DNA of 64,000 nucleotides from Streptomyces sp. NRRL S-337 (GTDB taxonomy: Bacteria; Actinomycetota; Actinomycetes; Streptomycetales; Streptomycetaceae). The notes beneath the pieces are model-generated. The model was given only the letters and a program-made list of their open reading frames with translations, made no database searches and was not told where the DNA came from. Made by a program: the position numbers and the translations under genes. Of the stretch, positions 26,071-35,144 are shown one piece after another (position 1 is the first letter of the stretch; each line of letters opens with the position of its first letter). The stretch is from positions 1 to 64,000 of the forward strand of contig NZ_JOIX01000026.1 of the NCBI RefSeq assembly GCF_000720175.1, given 5' to 3'.

Positions 26071-27272
26071 CCGCCCGGACACCCGGCAGCGCCGCAGCCG
26101 GCCCCGCGGCCGCCCCGGCGCCCGGAGCCCGCTCCCCGTTGCGGTCCCGCACCGTCTTCGCCGCCGCCCACGTCGTCGCCGATCCGTACGCCGACACCAC
26201 CCCGGACGGACCGGCCGCCCTCGACTGGGACGCCACCCTCGCCTTCCGCCACCACCTGTGGTCGCACGGCCTGGGCGTGGCCGAGGCGATGGACACCGCT
26301 CAGCGCGGGACGGGCCTGGACTGGCCCGCCGCCGCCGAACTGATCCGCCGCTCCGGCGCCGAGGCCCGCGCGGCCGGCGGCCGGCTGGTCTGCGGCGCCG
26401 GCACCGACCAGATCACCGGCGGGTCGCTCGCCGCGATCCGGGCCGCCTACGAGGAGCAGCTCGCGGTCGTCGAGGCGGCCGGCGCCCAGGCCGTCCTGAT
26501 GGCCTCCCGCGCGCTCGCCGCCGCGGCCCGCGGCCCCGAGGAGTACCTCGACCTCTACGGCCACCTCCTCCGCCAGGCCGCCCAACCGGTCGTACTGCAC
26601 TGGCTGGGCCCGATGTTCGACCCGGCACTCGCGGGCTACTGGGGATCCGCCGACCCGGACGCGGCCACCGACACCCTCCTCGCGGTCATCGCCGCCCACC
26701 CCGGCAAGGTCGACGGCGTCAAGATCTCCCTGCTGGACGCCCCACGGGAGCGCGCACTGCGCCGCCGCCTGCCGCCGGGCGTGCGCTGCTACACCGGCGA
26801 CGACTTCCACTACCCCGAGCTGATCGCGGGCGACGAACGGGGCTTCAGCCACGCCCTGCTCGGCATCTTCGACCCGCTGGCCCCCGTGGCGGCACAGGCC
26901 GTCCGCCACATCGACACCGGTGACCCGGCCGGCTTCCGCGAACTCCTCGACCCCACCGTCACGTTGGCCCGCCACCTCTTCCAAGAACCCACCCGCCACT
27001 ACAAGACCGGTGTCGTCCTGCTGGCCTGGCTGGCGGGCCACCAGTCGCACTTCACCATGGTCGGTGGCCTCCAGTCGGCCCGCTCACTGCCCCATCTGCA
27101 CCGCGCCCACGAACTCGCCGCCGCGCTCGGCCTGTTCCCGGACCCGGACCTCGCCGCCCACCGGATGCGCCGGCTGCTGTCCGTATACGGGGCCGAGGAC
27201 GCCTTCCCGGCCCCGGGTGCGGGCCCGTCCCGGGGCGCGGGCGCAGCGAAGCACCCGGGAGGCCCCGCATGA
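26067..27272 (+). CDS. DUF993 protein, dihydrodipicolinate synthase (DHDPS)-like aldolase
   Basis: The 401-residue protein starts at GTG 26067, overlapping the previous stop by 3 bp. It follows the DHDPS TIM-barrel pattern: GRLVCGAGTDQ (strand 1-2), PVVLHWLG, and the Schiff-base Lys candidate in GKVDGVKISLL, then VRCYTGDDFHYPELI. The family (DUF993) is nearly always found with a Gfo/Idh/MocA dehydrogenase and a TIM-barrel isomerase, as here, and likely performs an aldol-type cleavage or dehydration of an oxidised sugar. A Pro/Ala-rich N-terminal extension of ~25 residues is atypical but not disruptive. Confidence 0.85.
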   Translation: MTARTPGSAAAGPAAAPAPGARSPLRSRTVFAAAHVVADPYADTTPDGPAALDWDATLAFRHHLWSHGLGVAEAMDTAQRGTGLDWPAAAELIRRSGAEARAAGGRLVCGAGTDQITGGSLAAIRAAYEEQLAVVEAAGAQAVLMASRALAAAARGPEEYLDLYGHLLRQAAQPVVLHWLGPMFDPALAGYWGSADPDAATDTLLAVIAAHPGKVDGVKISLLDAPRERALRRRLPPGVRCYTGDDFHYPELIAGDERGFSHALLGIFDPLAPVAAQAVRHIDTGDPAGFRELLDPTVTLARHLFQEPTRHYKTGVVLLAWLAGHQSHFTMVGGLQSARSLPHLHRAHELAAALGLFPDPDLAAHRMRRLLSVYGAEDAFPAPGAGPSRGAGAAKHPGGPA

Positions 27273-28210
27273 CCGACGACCTGACCGGTTCCACCAACCT
27301 CACCGATCCCACCGACCTCACCGCCCCCACCGACCTCTCCCGGCTGAGCCTCAATCAGGAGACCCTCCGCCAGTGGTCGCTGCCCGAACTCGCCGACGGC
27401 TGCGTACGGGCCGGCGTCCCGGCCGTCGGGCTGTGGCGCGCGCCCGTGCAGGCGTACGGCGTGGCCGCGGCCGCCCGGCTCGTCCAGGCGGCCGGACTGC
27501 GGGTCAGCAGCCTGTGCCGGGGCGGGTTCCTCACCGCGCTCGACCCCGGTGAGCGGGCCGCGGCCCTGGACGACAACCGGGCAGCGGTCGACGAGGCCGC
27601 CACCCTGGGGACGGACACCCTGGTGCTGGTCTCGGGCGGGCTGCCGGCCGGCAGCCGGGACCTGTCCGGCGCCCGGGAGCGGATCGCGGACGCCCTCGGG
27701 GAGTTGGCGCCGTACGCCGCGGAACGGGGCGTACGGCTGGCGATCGAACCGCTGCACCCGATGTACGCGGCGGACCGGTGCGTGGTCTCCACGCTCGCCC
27801 AGGCGCTGGACCTCGCCGAGCGGTTTCCCGCGGACCGGGTCGGGGTGGTCGTGGACACCTACCACCTGTGGTGGGACGACACGGCCGGGGCGCAGATCGA
27901 CCGCGCCGGGGCCGTTGACCGCATCGCCGCCTTCCAACTGGCCGACTGGGTCACCCCGCTCCCGGAGGGCGTCCTGCTGGGCCGCGGGCAGTTGGGGGAC
28001 GGCGTGGTGGACCTGCGCTGGTTCCGGGAGCGCGTCGAGGCGGCCGGCTACCGGGGCCCGATCGAGGTGGAGATCTTCAACCCGGCGCTGTGGGCCCGCG
28101 ACGGCACCGAGGCGCTGGCCGAGATCGTGGACCGTTTCCGCCGGCACGTCGCCGCCCGCCCGGAGCCCGCACCGGCGGCGCCAGGTGAACGGAATTCGTA
28201 CAAGGGGTGA
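27269..28210 (+). CDS. Sugar phosphate isomerase/epimerase (TIM barrel), third gene of the sugar operon
   Basis: The 313-residue protein starts with ATGA overlapping the DUF993 stop. The core (from ~26, LSLNQETLRQWSLPEL) carries metal-binding candidates in VRLAIEPLHPMYAADRCV, GVVVDTYHLWWD and YRGPIEVEIFN, the standard layout of xylose isomerase-like epimerases. The first 25 residues hold a short Asn/Asp-Leu-Thr-x-Pro-Thr repeat, probably disordered. Together with the two upstream genes it forms a complete module: oxidise, isomerise/epimerise, cleave. The operon ends at a hairpin at 28328. Confidence 0.85.
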   Translation: MTDDLTGSTNLTDPTDLTAPTDLSRLSLNQETLRQWSLPELADGCVRAGVPAVGLWRAPVQAYGVAAAARLVQAAGLRVSSLCRGGFLTALDPGERAAALDDNRAAVDEAATLGTDTLVLVSGGLPAGSRDLSGARERIADALGELAPYAAERGVRLAIEPLHPMYAADRCVVSTLAQALDLAERFPADRVGVVVDTYHLWWDDTAGAQIDRAGAVDRIAAFQLADWVTPLPEGVLLGRGQLGDGVVDLRWFRERVEAAGYRGPIEVEIFNPALWARDGTEALAEIVDRFRRHVAARPEPAPAAPGERNSYKG

Positions 28211-28327
28211 CCGGTAAATAACTCTGCGGATGCGCGCAACCGTTCGCAGCCGGCAGAAGTCATAGCTGTCGCTGGCCCAGGAGGGGGAGGGATCCGGGGG
28301 GATCCGGGGCCGGCACGTGAGGGGGGA

Positions 28328-28362
28328 TCGAGGGGCCCGACCTGGGGGGACGGGCCCCTCGA
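28328..28362 (+). terminator. Hairpin terminator after the sugar operon
   Basis: A perfect 12-bp stem (TCGAGGGGCCCG and complement) with an 11-nt loop sits between the isomerase stop (28210) and recD2. The 28211-28327 stretch is comparatively AT-rich near 28211-28265 but shows no gene. Confidence 0.8.
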
Positions 28363-28420
28363 CGATGCGTACGACGGTCCGGTGGACACTCCCGCCCCGC
28401 GCGCTGTCGGACCCCGGCGG

Positions 28421-28432
28421 TACCGTCGGGGC
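28421..28432 (+). promoter_or_regulatory. -10 box for leaderless recD2 transcript
   Basis: TACCGT is followed by exactly 6 nt (CGGGGC) and then the ATG at 28433, so transcription would begin at or next to the start codon. No Shine-Dalgarno in the usual position can be separated from this. No convincing -35 hexamer is visible. Confidence 0.5.
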
Positions 28433-30643
28433 ATGGTCAACACAGCCGTGGTGGAAGGGGTCCTGGAGCGGATCACGTACGCCAACGAGGAGAACGGCTA
28501 CACGGTCGCCCGGGTCGACACCGGCCGCGGCTCGGGCGATCTGCTGACCGTCGTCGGGGCGCTGCTCGGTGCGCAGGTGGGGGAGTCCCTCCGGATGGAG
28601 GGCCGCTGGGGCTCGCACCCCCAGTACGGCAAGCAGTTCACGTGCGAGAACTACACCACGGTCCTGCCCGCCACGATCCAGGGCATCCGCCGCTACCTCG
28701 GCTCCGGTCTGGTCAAGGGCATCGGCCCGGTCTTCGCCGACCGCATCACCCAGCACTTCGGCGTGGACACCCTCGACATCATCGAGCGCGAGCCGCAGCG
28801 CCTCATCGAGGTGCCGGGCCTCGGCCCCAAGCGCACCAAGAAGATCGCCGACGCCTGGGAGGAGCAGAAGGCCATCAAGGAGGTCATGGTCTTCCTCCAG
28901 GGCGTCGGGGTCTCCACGTCCATCGCCGTGCGGATCTACAAGAAGTACGGCGACGCCTCGATCTCCGTCGTCCGCAACCAGCCCTACCGGCTCGCCGCCG
29001 ACGTCTGGGGCATCGGCTTCCTGACCGCCGACCGCATCGCCCAGTCCGTCGGGATCCCGCACGACAGCCCGGACCGGGTCAAGGCCGGCCTGCAGTACGC
29101 CCTGTCGCAGTCCACGGACCAGGGCCACTGCTTCCTGCCCGAGGAGCAACTGATCGCCGACGCGGTGAAGTTGCTCCAGGTGGACACCGGCCTGGTGATC
29201 GACTGCCTGGGCGAGCTGGCCGCGGAGCCGGAAGGCGTGGTGCGCGAGAAGGTGCCCGCCGGGGAGGACGGCGCGGAGGTCACCGCCGTCTATCTGGTGC
29301 CGTTCCACCGCGCGGAGATCTCGCTCGCCGGGCGGCTGACCCGGCTGCTGCGCACGGACGAGGACCGGATGCCGGCGTTCCGGGACGTCGCCTGGGACAA
29401 GGCACTGGCCTGGCTGGCCCGCCGTACGGGCGCCGAGCTGGCCCCCGAGCAACAGGAGGCGGTGCGGCTGGCGCTGACCCGGAAGGTCGCGGTGCTCACC
29501 GGCGGCCCGGGCTGCGGCAAGTCCTTCACGGTCCGCTCCATCGTCGAGCTGGCCCGCGCCAAGAAGGCCACGGTCGTGCTGGCCGCGCCCACGGGCCGGG
29601 CCGCCAAGCGGCTGTCGGAGCTGACCGGCGCGGAGGCATCCACCGTCCACCGTCTCCTGGAGCTCAAACCCGGCGGGGACGCCGCCTACGACGCGGACCG
29701 GCCGCTGGACGCCGATCTGGTGGTCGTCGACGAGGCGTCCATGCTGGACCTGCTGCTGGCCAACAAGCTCGTCAAGGCGGTCCCGCCGGGCGCCCACCTG
29801 CTGCTGGTGGGCGACGTCGACCAGCTGCCGTCGGTCGGGGCCGGGGAGGTGCTGCGGGACCTGCTGGCCCCCGCCGGCCCGGTGCCGGCCGTGCGGCTGA
29901 CCCGGATCTTCCGGCAGGCCCAGCAGTCCGGCGTGGTCACCAACGCCCACCGCATCAATTCCGGCGTCCCGCCGCTGACCACCGGGCTGAGCGATTTCTT
30001 CCTGTTCGCGGAGGAGGACAATGAGGAGGCCGGGCGGCTCGCCGTGGACGTCGCGGCCCGCCGCATCCCGGCGAAGTTCGGTCTCGACCCGCGCCGGGAC
30101 GTCCAGGTGCTGACCCCGATGCACCGCGGCCCGGCCGGAGCGGGCACCCTGAACGGCCTGCTCCAGCAGGCCATCACCCCCGCCCGCCCCGACCTGCCCG
30201 AGCGGCGCTTCGGCGGCCGGGTGTTCCGGGTGGGCGACAAGGTCACCCAGATCAGGAACAACTACGAAAAGGGCCGCAACGGCGTCTTCAACGGCACGGT
30301 GGGCGTGGTCACCGCCCTGGACGAGGTCGAGCAGCGGCTGACCGTCCGCACGGACGAGGACGAGGAGGTTCCGTACGACTTCGACGAACTCGACGAACTC
30401 GCCCACGCCTATGCCGTGACGATCCATCGCTCGCAGGGTAGTGAGTATCCAGCGGTGGTGATTCCGGTCACCACCAGCGCCTGGATGATGCTGCAGCGCA
30501 ATCTGCTGTATACCGCCGTCACCCGGGCAAAGCGCTTGGTGGTGCTGGTCGGCTCCCGCAAGGCCCTGGGGCAGGCCGTCCGCACGGTTTCCGCCGGTCG
30601 GCGGGGTACGGCGCTGGCTCACCGGCTCGCCGGGGCGATGTGA
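28433..30643 (+). CDS. recD2: RecD2-type ATP-dependent DNA helicase
   Basis: The 736-residue SF1B helicase has the RecD2 layout: N-terminal OB-like and helix-hairpin-helix repeats (YLGSGLVKGIGPVFADRI, LIEVPGLGPKRTKKI), then motif I GGPGCGKS near residue 357, motif II VVVDEASM, motif III LVGDVDQLPSVG and motif VI YTAVTRAKRLVVLVG. RecD2 acts without RecBC in DNA repair and replication restart, moving 5' to 3'. ATG 28433 gives the standard family N-terminus (MVNTAVVEGVLERI). It is monocistronic, with a terminator before it and a separate promoter region for citrate synthase after it. Confidence 0.93.
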   Translation: MVNTAVVEGVLERITYANEENGYTVARVDTGRGSGDLLTVVGALLGAQVGESLRMEGRWGSHPQYGKQFTCENYTTVLPATIQGIRRYLGSGLVKGIGPVFADRITQHFGVDTLDIIEREPQRLIEVPGLGPKRTKKIADAWEEQKAIKEVMVFLQGVGVSTSIAVRIYKKYGDASISVVRNQPYRLAADVWGIGFLTADRIAQSVGIPHDSPDRVKAGLQYALSQSTDQGHCFLPEEQLIADAVKLLQVDTGLVIDCLGELAAEPEGVVREKVPAGEDGAEVTAVYLVPFHRAEISLAGRLTRLLRTDEDRMPAFRDVAWDKALAWLARRTGAELAPEQQEAVRLALTRKVAVLTGGPGCGKSFTVRSIVELARAKKATVVLAAPTGRAAKRLSELTGAEASTVHRLLELKPGGDAAYDADRPLDADLVVVDEASMLDLLLANKLVKAVPPGAHLLLVGDVDQLPSVGAGEVLRDLLAPAGPVPAVRLTRIFRQAQQSGVVTNAHRINSGVPPLTTGLSDFFLFAEEDNEEAGRLAVDVAARRIPAKFGLDPRRDVQVLTPMHRGPAGAGTLNGLLQQAITPARPDLPERRFGGRVFRVGDKVTQIRNNYEKGRNGVFNGTVGVVTALDEVEQRLTVRTDEDEEVPYDFDELDELAHAYAVTIHRSQGSEYPAVVIPVTTSAWMMLQRNLLYTAVTRAKRLVVLVGSRKALGQAVRTVSAGRRGTALAHRLAGAM

Positions 30644-30696
30644 TGTCACTCCTCTTTCCCAATCGGGGCGAACGGGAGCAGGATGGGACACTGGCG

Positions 30697-30711
30697 CGGC
30701 ACTGAGTGCCG
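30697..30711. promoter_or_regulatory. Palindrome upstream of citrate synthase
   Basis: CGGCACT-G-AGTGCCG is a perfect 7-bp-arm palindrome 110 bp before the citrate synthase start. It could be an operator or a leader hairpin; nothing in the window identifies a cognate protein. Confidence 0.45.
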
Positions 30712-30820
30712 TAATGAGGCCCTATGGCCGACCCCGAGTGCACAACCAAGGTCCAAATGGGGGAAGGTATAGGCAGTCAGGGCACCTCGAAGAAGAGGCA
30801 CAACGTCGGTGAGGGATGAC

Positions 30821-32110
<1,290 letters not shown>

Positions 32111-32153
32111 CGCCTGGCCTGCCCTAGGGCGGCCCCCGGGCGAGTGAGCCGAA

Positions 32154-32247
32154 GGGGCGCGCCTGTGTCGAGCGGTTGAGCGCGCGCAGGCCCCGACGAA
32201 GGAGGGGCTGAGCACGGTCGACCGCTCGACACAGGCTTCTGCGCCCC
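32154..32247 (+). terminator. Large hairpin after citrate synthase
   Basis: Arms 32161-32176 and 32221-32236 are a perfect 16-bp inverted repeat (GCCTGTGTCGAGCGGT), extended outward by GGGGCGC/GCGCCCC (32154-32160 with 32241-32247) across a 4-nt bulge. The 44-nt interior itself contains a GCCCC/GGGGC stem. It is far longer than an ordinary terminator, although its position 44 bp after the stop codon fits one. Confidence 0.7.
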
Positions 32248-32254
32248 GGAGGCG

Positions 32255-32735
32255 AACCGAGCCCCGAAAAATGCAGAACCGAGCCCGAAAAGCAGGAAGC
32301 GCCCCGCCTCCGGATCCCCCCACGGGTCCCGAGTGCGGGGCGCCTCCCTTGTCCCGGTTGGATTCCCCCCACGGGATCCGTCCGGGCGTTCCGGGTTGCA
32401 CCGCGCTCTGCCGGGACGCGCACATCGGGAGGGCCGCTCAAAGCTCCCCGGGCACGTCGCCCCGGCCACGCGTAGCCGTGGCACGGTCCCCCAAGACCGA
32501 CACGGCTGGTGCAGTGCAAGACCCGCCGGGGTGCTTGCACTGCCCGGTTAGACTCGCGACCCCCCTCAATGGTTACGTTCGGATGAGTGTGATCTGGGTC
32601 TCTTGCCATATGGGGGCGAATACGGTCAAGGCCCTCGATCTGGAGATCGGGGCCCTGAGGTATGGGTGTTGCGTCCCGGAGTGTGGACGTTGTGGCAACT
32701 GTAGGGATTATGTGAAGGTTTGAATGGTTACGCGC
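32255..32735. other. Gene-free interval with several further inverted and direct repeats
   Basis: No convincing gene is seen in the ~690 bp between citrate synthase and the CopZ-like gene. Visible elements: a direct repeat AACCGAGCCCCGAAAA (32255 and, imperfectly, 32277); stem GCGCCCCGC/GCGGGGCGC (32299-32343); stem GCCACG/CGTGGC (32465-32482); perfect 10-bp arms GCAGTGCAAG/CTTGCACTGC with a 13-nt loop (32511-32543); CGATCT-GG-AGATCG extended by GGCCC/GGGCC (32630-32654); and AATGGTTACG repeated near 32567 and 32723. The 32560-32730 part is clearly less GC-rich than its surroundings, like a promoter or RNA gene. A 46-codon Cys-rich frame (32583-32723) lacks a ribosome site. Confidence 0.5.
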
Positions 32736-32801
32736 GACGGCGCGGGCCGCACCCCGAAGGGCGGCGACCCACACTCGTACGCACGGACCGGCGAACCGGA
32801 A

Positions 32802-33089
32802 TCAGGCCGCCCGGCCCACCAGCTCGTAACCCGCCTCGTCGACGGCCGCCCGCACGGCCTCCTCGTCCAGCGGCGCCTTCGAGGTGACCGTCACCAGCCC
32901 GGTCGCCGCGACCGCCTGCACCGCGCTCACGCCCGGGATCTCCGAGATCTCCGACGACACCGCGCCCTCGCAGTGGCCACAGGTCATGCCGGTGACCTGG
33001 TACGTCGTGGTCACCGCGGCGCCCTCGACGTCGGCGGCGCCGGAGTGGCAGGAGCCTTCCGGGGTGCAGCAGGAGCTGTTCTCAGTCAT
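32802..33089 (-). CDS. CopZ-like heavy-metal-associated (HMA) copper chaperone
   Basis: The 95-residue protein has a ~28-residue Cys-containing N-terminal tail (TENSSCCTPEGSCHSG) followed by an HMA ferredoxin-like domain. That domain has the metal-binding loop MTCGHCEGAV (M-x-C-x-x-C) and the second-half pattern PLDEEAVRAAVDEAGYEL. It binds Cu(I) and passes it to a P-type ATPase or CsoR in related systems. The extra N-terminal cysteines could add a second metal site. ATG 33089 follows GAGGAG. A CsoR-type operator lies 66-82 bp upstream, supporting copper regulation. No copA gene is adjacent in this window. Confidence 0.9.
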   Translation of the reverse strand: MTENSSCCTPEGSCHSGAADVEGAAVTTTYQVTGMTCGHCEGAVSSEISEIPGVSAVQAVAATGLVTVTSKAPLDEEAVRAAVDEAGYELVGRAA

Positions 33090-33154
33090 GGGTTCTCCTC
33101 GCGGGGCAGATGATCCGAGCTTTTGTCCGAGCTTCGACCGACCTCGGTCACCAT

Positions 33155-33171
33155 ATACCCCTAGGGGGTAT
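33155..33171 (-). promoter_or_regulatory. CsoR-type copper operator
   Basis: ATACCCC-TAG-GGGGTAT has perfect 7-bp arms with a 3-bp centre and matches the established CsoR site pattern (TACCC...GGGTA). It overlaps the promoter region of the CopZ-like gene (start 33089). The DedA-like gene on the other strand starts at 33287, so dual control is possible. Confidence 0.85.
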
Positions 33172-33286
33172 GGATCCAAGCGCGGGCACACCGATTCCCG
33201 GCGGCGCACGCCCGTCACGTTGCCGCGCGCCCCGCCACGCGTCAGCCTTGGGATACGGACTCGGAGCCGATCCGAGGAGGCGGCGC

Positions 33287-33910
33287 ATGGCCGTACTCGC
33301 CTTCTACGCCCTGCTGGCGCTCACCACCCTGCCGCCCCTCGTCCCCAACTCCGCCCTGCTCGTCTCCGCCGGCGTCCTCGCCTCCCGGGGCACGCTCTTC
33401 CTCCCCTTCGTCCTCCTCACCGTGGCGGGCAGCGCCCTGACCGGGGACCTGCTGATGTTCCTCGCCGCCCGCCGCTTCGGCGGACCCGTCCGGGACTGGA
33501 TGCGACGCAACCCGCGCCGCCGCGCACTCCTGGACCGCACCTCCCGGAGCATCGAGCGCCACGGCGTCCCGTTCGTGATCGCCGTACGGTTCCTCCCCAG
33601 CGGCCGGATCGCCGGCGCGCTGGCCTCCGGCATCCTGCGCTATCCGCTGCACAAGTACCTCCTCGGCGCCGGCATCGCCGAGGCGACCTGGGCGGCGTAC
33701 TCCGTCGGCCTCGGCTACCTCGGCACCGCCACCGCCGACCGCCCCCTGTACGCCGCCGCCATCGGTCTGGGTGTCTCCTTGGTGGTCGCCGCCATCGCCA
33801 CCGCCCTCCAGTGGGCCGGCCACCGCCGCGCGGCCCGCCGCGCGGCTACCGCTCCCCGCCCGCCGTGCCCGCGTCCGCCCGACCGCTCGGGCCTGCCGGA
33901 CCGGCCGTAG
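33287..33910 (+). CDS. DedA/VTT-domain membrane protein
   Basis: The 207-residue protein starts at ATG 33287 after GAGGAGG. It has about five hydrophobic segments and the DedA/SNARE-associated VTT pattern: a re-entrant loop near VPNSALLVSAGVLASRG, the G-D-x-x-x-F-L-A-A-R-R-F-G motif, and FVIAVRFLPSGRIAGALASGILR. Family members are undecaprenyl-phosphate/lipid flippases or support membrane homeostasis. Its last 65 bp overlap the end of the convergent inositol-dehydrogenase-like gene, so the Arg/Pro-rich tail is probably dispensable. It is divergent from the copper chaperone. Confidence 0.85.
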   Translation: MAVLAFYALLALTTLPPLVPNSALLVSAGVLASRGTLFLPFVLLTVAGSALTGDLLMFLAARRFGGPVRDWMRRNPRRRALLDRTSRSIERHGVPFVIAVRFLPSGRIAGALASGILRYPLHKYLLGAGIAEATWAAYSVGLGYLGTATADRPLYAAAIGLGVSLVVAAIATALQWAGHRRAARRAATAPRPPCPRPPDRSGLPDRP

Positions 33911-34910
33911 CGCGGACCTCGGCCAGCGCCACCGGCGCACCGGACCGCCGGGACCGCTCGCACGCCTCGGCCACGTACAGCGCTTCCAGCGCCTCCGCGG
34001 GCGGACACGGGTTCGCCGCCCGCCCCGCGGCCACCTCGGTGAAGACACCCAGCTCGGTGACGTACGCCTCCTGGAAGCGCTCCATGAACGTCGCGTACGG
34101 GGCGGCCGCCCGCCGCCACGACAGCCGCGGCTCCGCGGACGGCAGCGGCGCCCGGTCGTCGAGACCCACGATCCGGGCGCCCAGCGACCCGCACACCTCC
34201 AGGCGGACGTCGTGCCCCGCGCCGTTGTAGCGGGTCGCCGTGACGGTCGCCAGGGTGTCGTCGTCGAACCGCAGCAGCGCCGCACAGGTGTCGACGTCGT
34301 CGCCGTCGGCGAAGAAGGACGCACCGCGGTTGGACCCTTGCGCGTAGACCGAGACCACCTCGCGGCCGGTGAGCCAGCGCAGCACGTCGAAGTCATGGAT
34401 GGAACAGTCCCGGAACAGCCCACCCGAGGTGGGGATGTACGCGGCCGGCGGCGGGCTCTGGTCGCTGGTGCAGGCGCGCAGCGTGTGCAGCCAGCCCAGC
34501 TCGCCCGAGCGCAGGGCCGCACGGGCGGCCCGGTAGCCCGCGTCGAAGCGCCGCTGGAAGCCGATCTGGACCGGCACCGAGCCCGCCCGTGCCCGCTCCA
34601 CGACGCCGATCGTGCCCGCCACGTCCAGGGCCACCGGCTTCTCGCAGAAGACCGGCACACCGGCGTCCAGCGCCTGATGGATCAGGGCCGCGTGCGCACT
34701 GGTCGCGGCGGTGATCACCACCCCGTCCAGGCCGTCCGCGTACAGCTCCGGGATGCCCGCGGCCGCCCGCACGCCCAGCCTCCTCGCCAGCGACGCGGCC
34801 CGTGCCGGGTCGGCATCCGCGACCACCAGGTCGGTGACGCCGGGAACCTGCTGAAGGGTCTGGGCGTGGAACGCGCCGATGCGCCCGGTGCCGATGAGGC
34901 CGATCTTCAC
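33846..34910 (-). CDS. Gfo/Idh/MocA oxidoreductase, myo-inositol 2-dehydrogenase-like
   Basis: The 354-residue protein starts at GTG 34910 (GGAAGGA upstream). The Rossmann fingerprint is IGLIGTGRIGAFHA, followed by VFCEKPVALD (catalytic Lys in the family motif EKP), then GFQRRFDAGYRAAR and SGGLFRDCSIHDFDVLRWL with the conserved Asp/His pair. This is the signature of inositol 2-dehydrogenases, which oxidise inositol to 2-keto-inositol with NAD. It is divergent from the LacI repressor, and operators flank its promoter. It is the first of two such enzymes in the region (see 39591), possibly specific for different inositol isomers. Confidence 0.85.
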   Translation of the reverse strand: MKIGLIGTGRIGAFHAQTLQQVPGVTDLVVADADPARAASLARRLGVRAAAGIPELYADGLDGVVITAATSAHAALIHQALDAGVPVFCEKPVALDVAGTIGVVERARAGSVPVQIGFQRRFDAGYRAARAALRSGELGWLHTLRACTSDQSPPPAAYIPTSGGLFRDCSIHDFDVLRWLTGREVVSVYAQGSNRGASFFADGDDVDTCAALLRFDDDTLATVTATRYNGAGHDVRLEVCGSLGARIVGLDDRAPLPSAEPRLSWRRAAAPYATFMERFQEAYVTELGVFTEVAAGRAANPCPPAEALEALYVAEACERSRRSGAPVALAEVRATAGPAGPSGRADAGTAGGER

Positions 34911-34970
34911 TTCTCGGTCCTTCCAGGAGGTGGCGGTGACGGCCGCTGCCGGAACGTCCGGTAGTGCCTA

Positions 34971-34984
34971 TTGGAACGGTCCAA
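34971..34984. promoter_or_regulatory. LacI-family operator O1
   Basis: TTGGAACGGTCCAA has TTGGA/TCCAA arms around ACGG, located 61 bp upstream of the dehydrogenase GTG. An almost identical site lies at the lacI start codon 160 bp away. Confidence 0.75.
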
Positions 34985-35130
34985 TGGCGGCCGTTCCGCG
35001 CACCCTGCATGTCCGGATGTCCGCATGTCAACCCTTTCCGCAGGCCGGACGGCGGCCCGCGGGGAGACCGAAGGGCGGCCCACCGGCCGGGCGTTGACGG
35101 CCACCTGCGGCGATGGCAGGATCCCGGCAC

Positions 35131-35144
35131 ATGGAACGGTCCAA
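35131..35144. promoter_or_regulatory. LacI-family operator O2, overlapping the lacI start codon
   Basis: ATGGAACGGTCCAA repeats operator O1 except for the first base and covers the first codons of the regulator (ATG GAA CGG TCC AA). Binding here would block the regulator's own transcription or initiation. Confidence 0.75.

Noticed and set aside
26999..30691. 1230-codon minus-strand frame
   Set aside because: Spans antisense to three unrelated genes and a terminator; recD2 and the isomerase are clearly real.
32124..32774. 216-codon minus-strand frame in the citrate synthase-copZ gap
   Set aside because: Arg/Gly/Pro-rich, crosses several hairpins, and has no ribosome site or recognisable motif.
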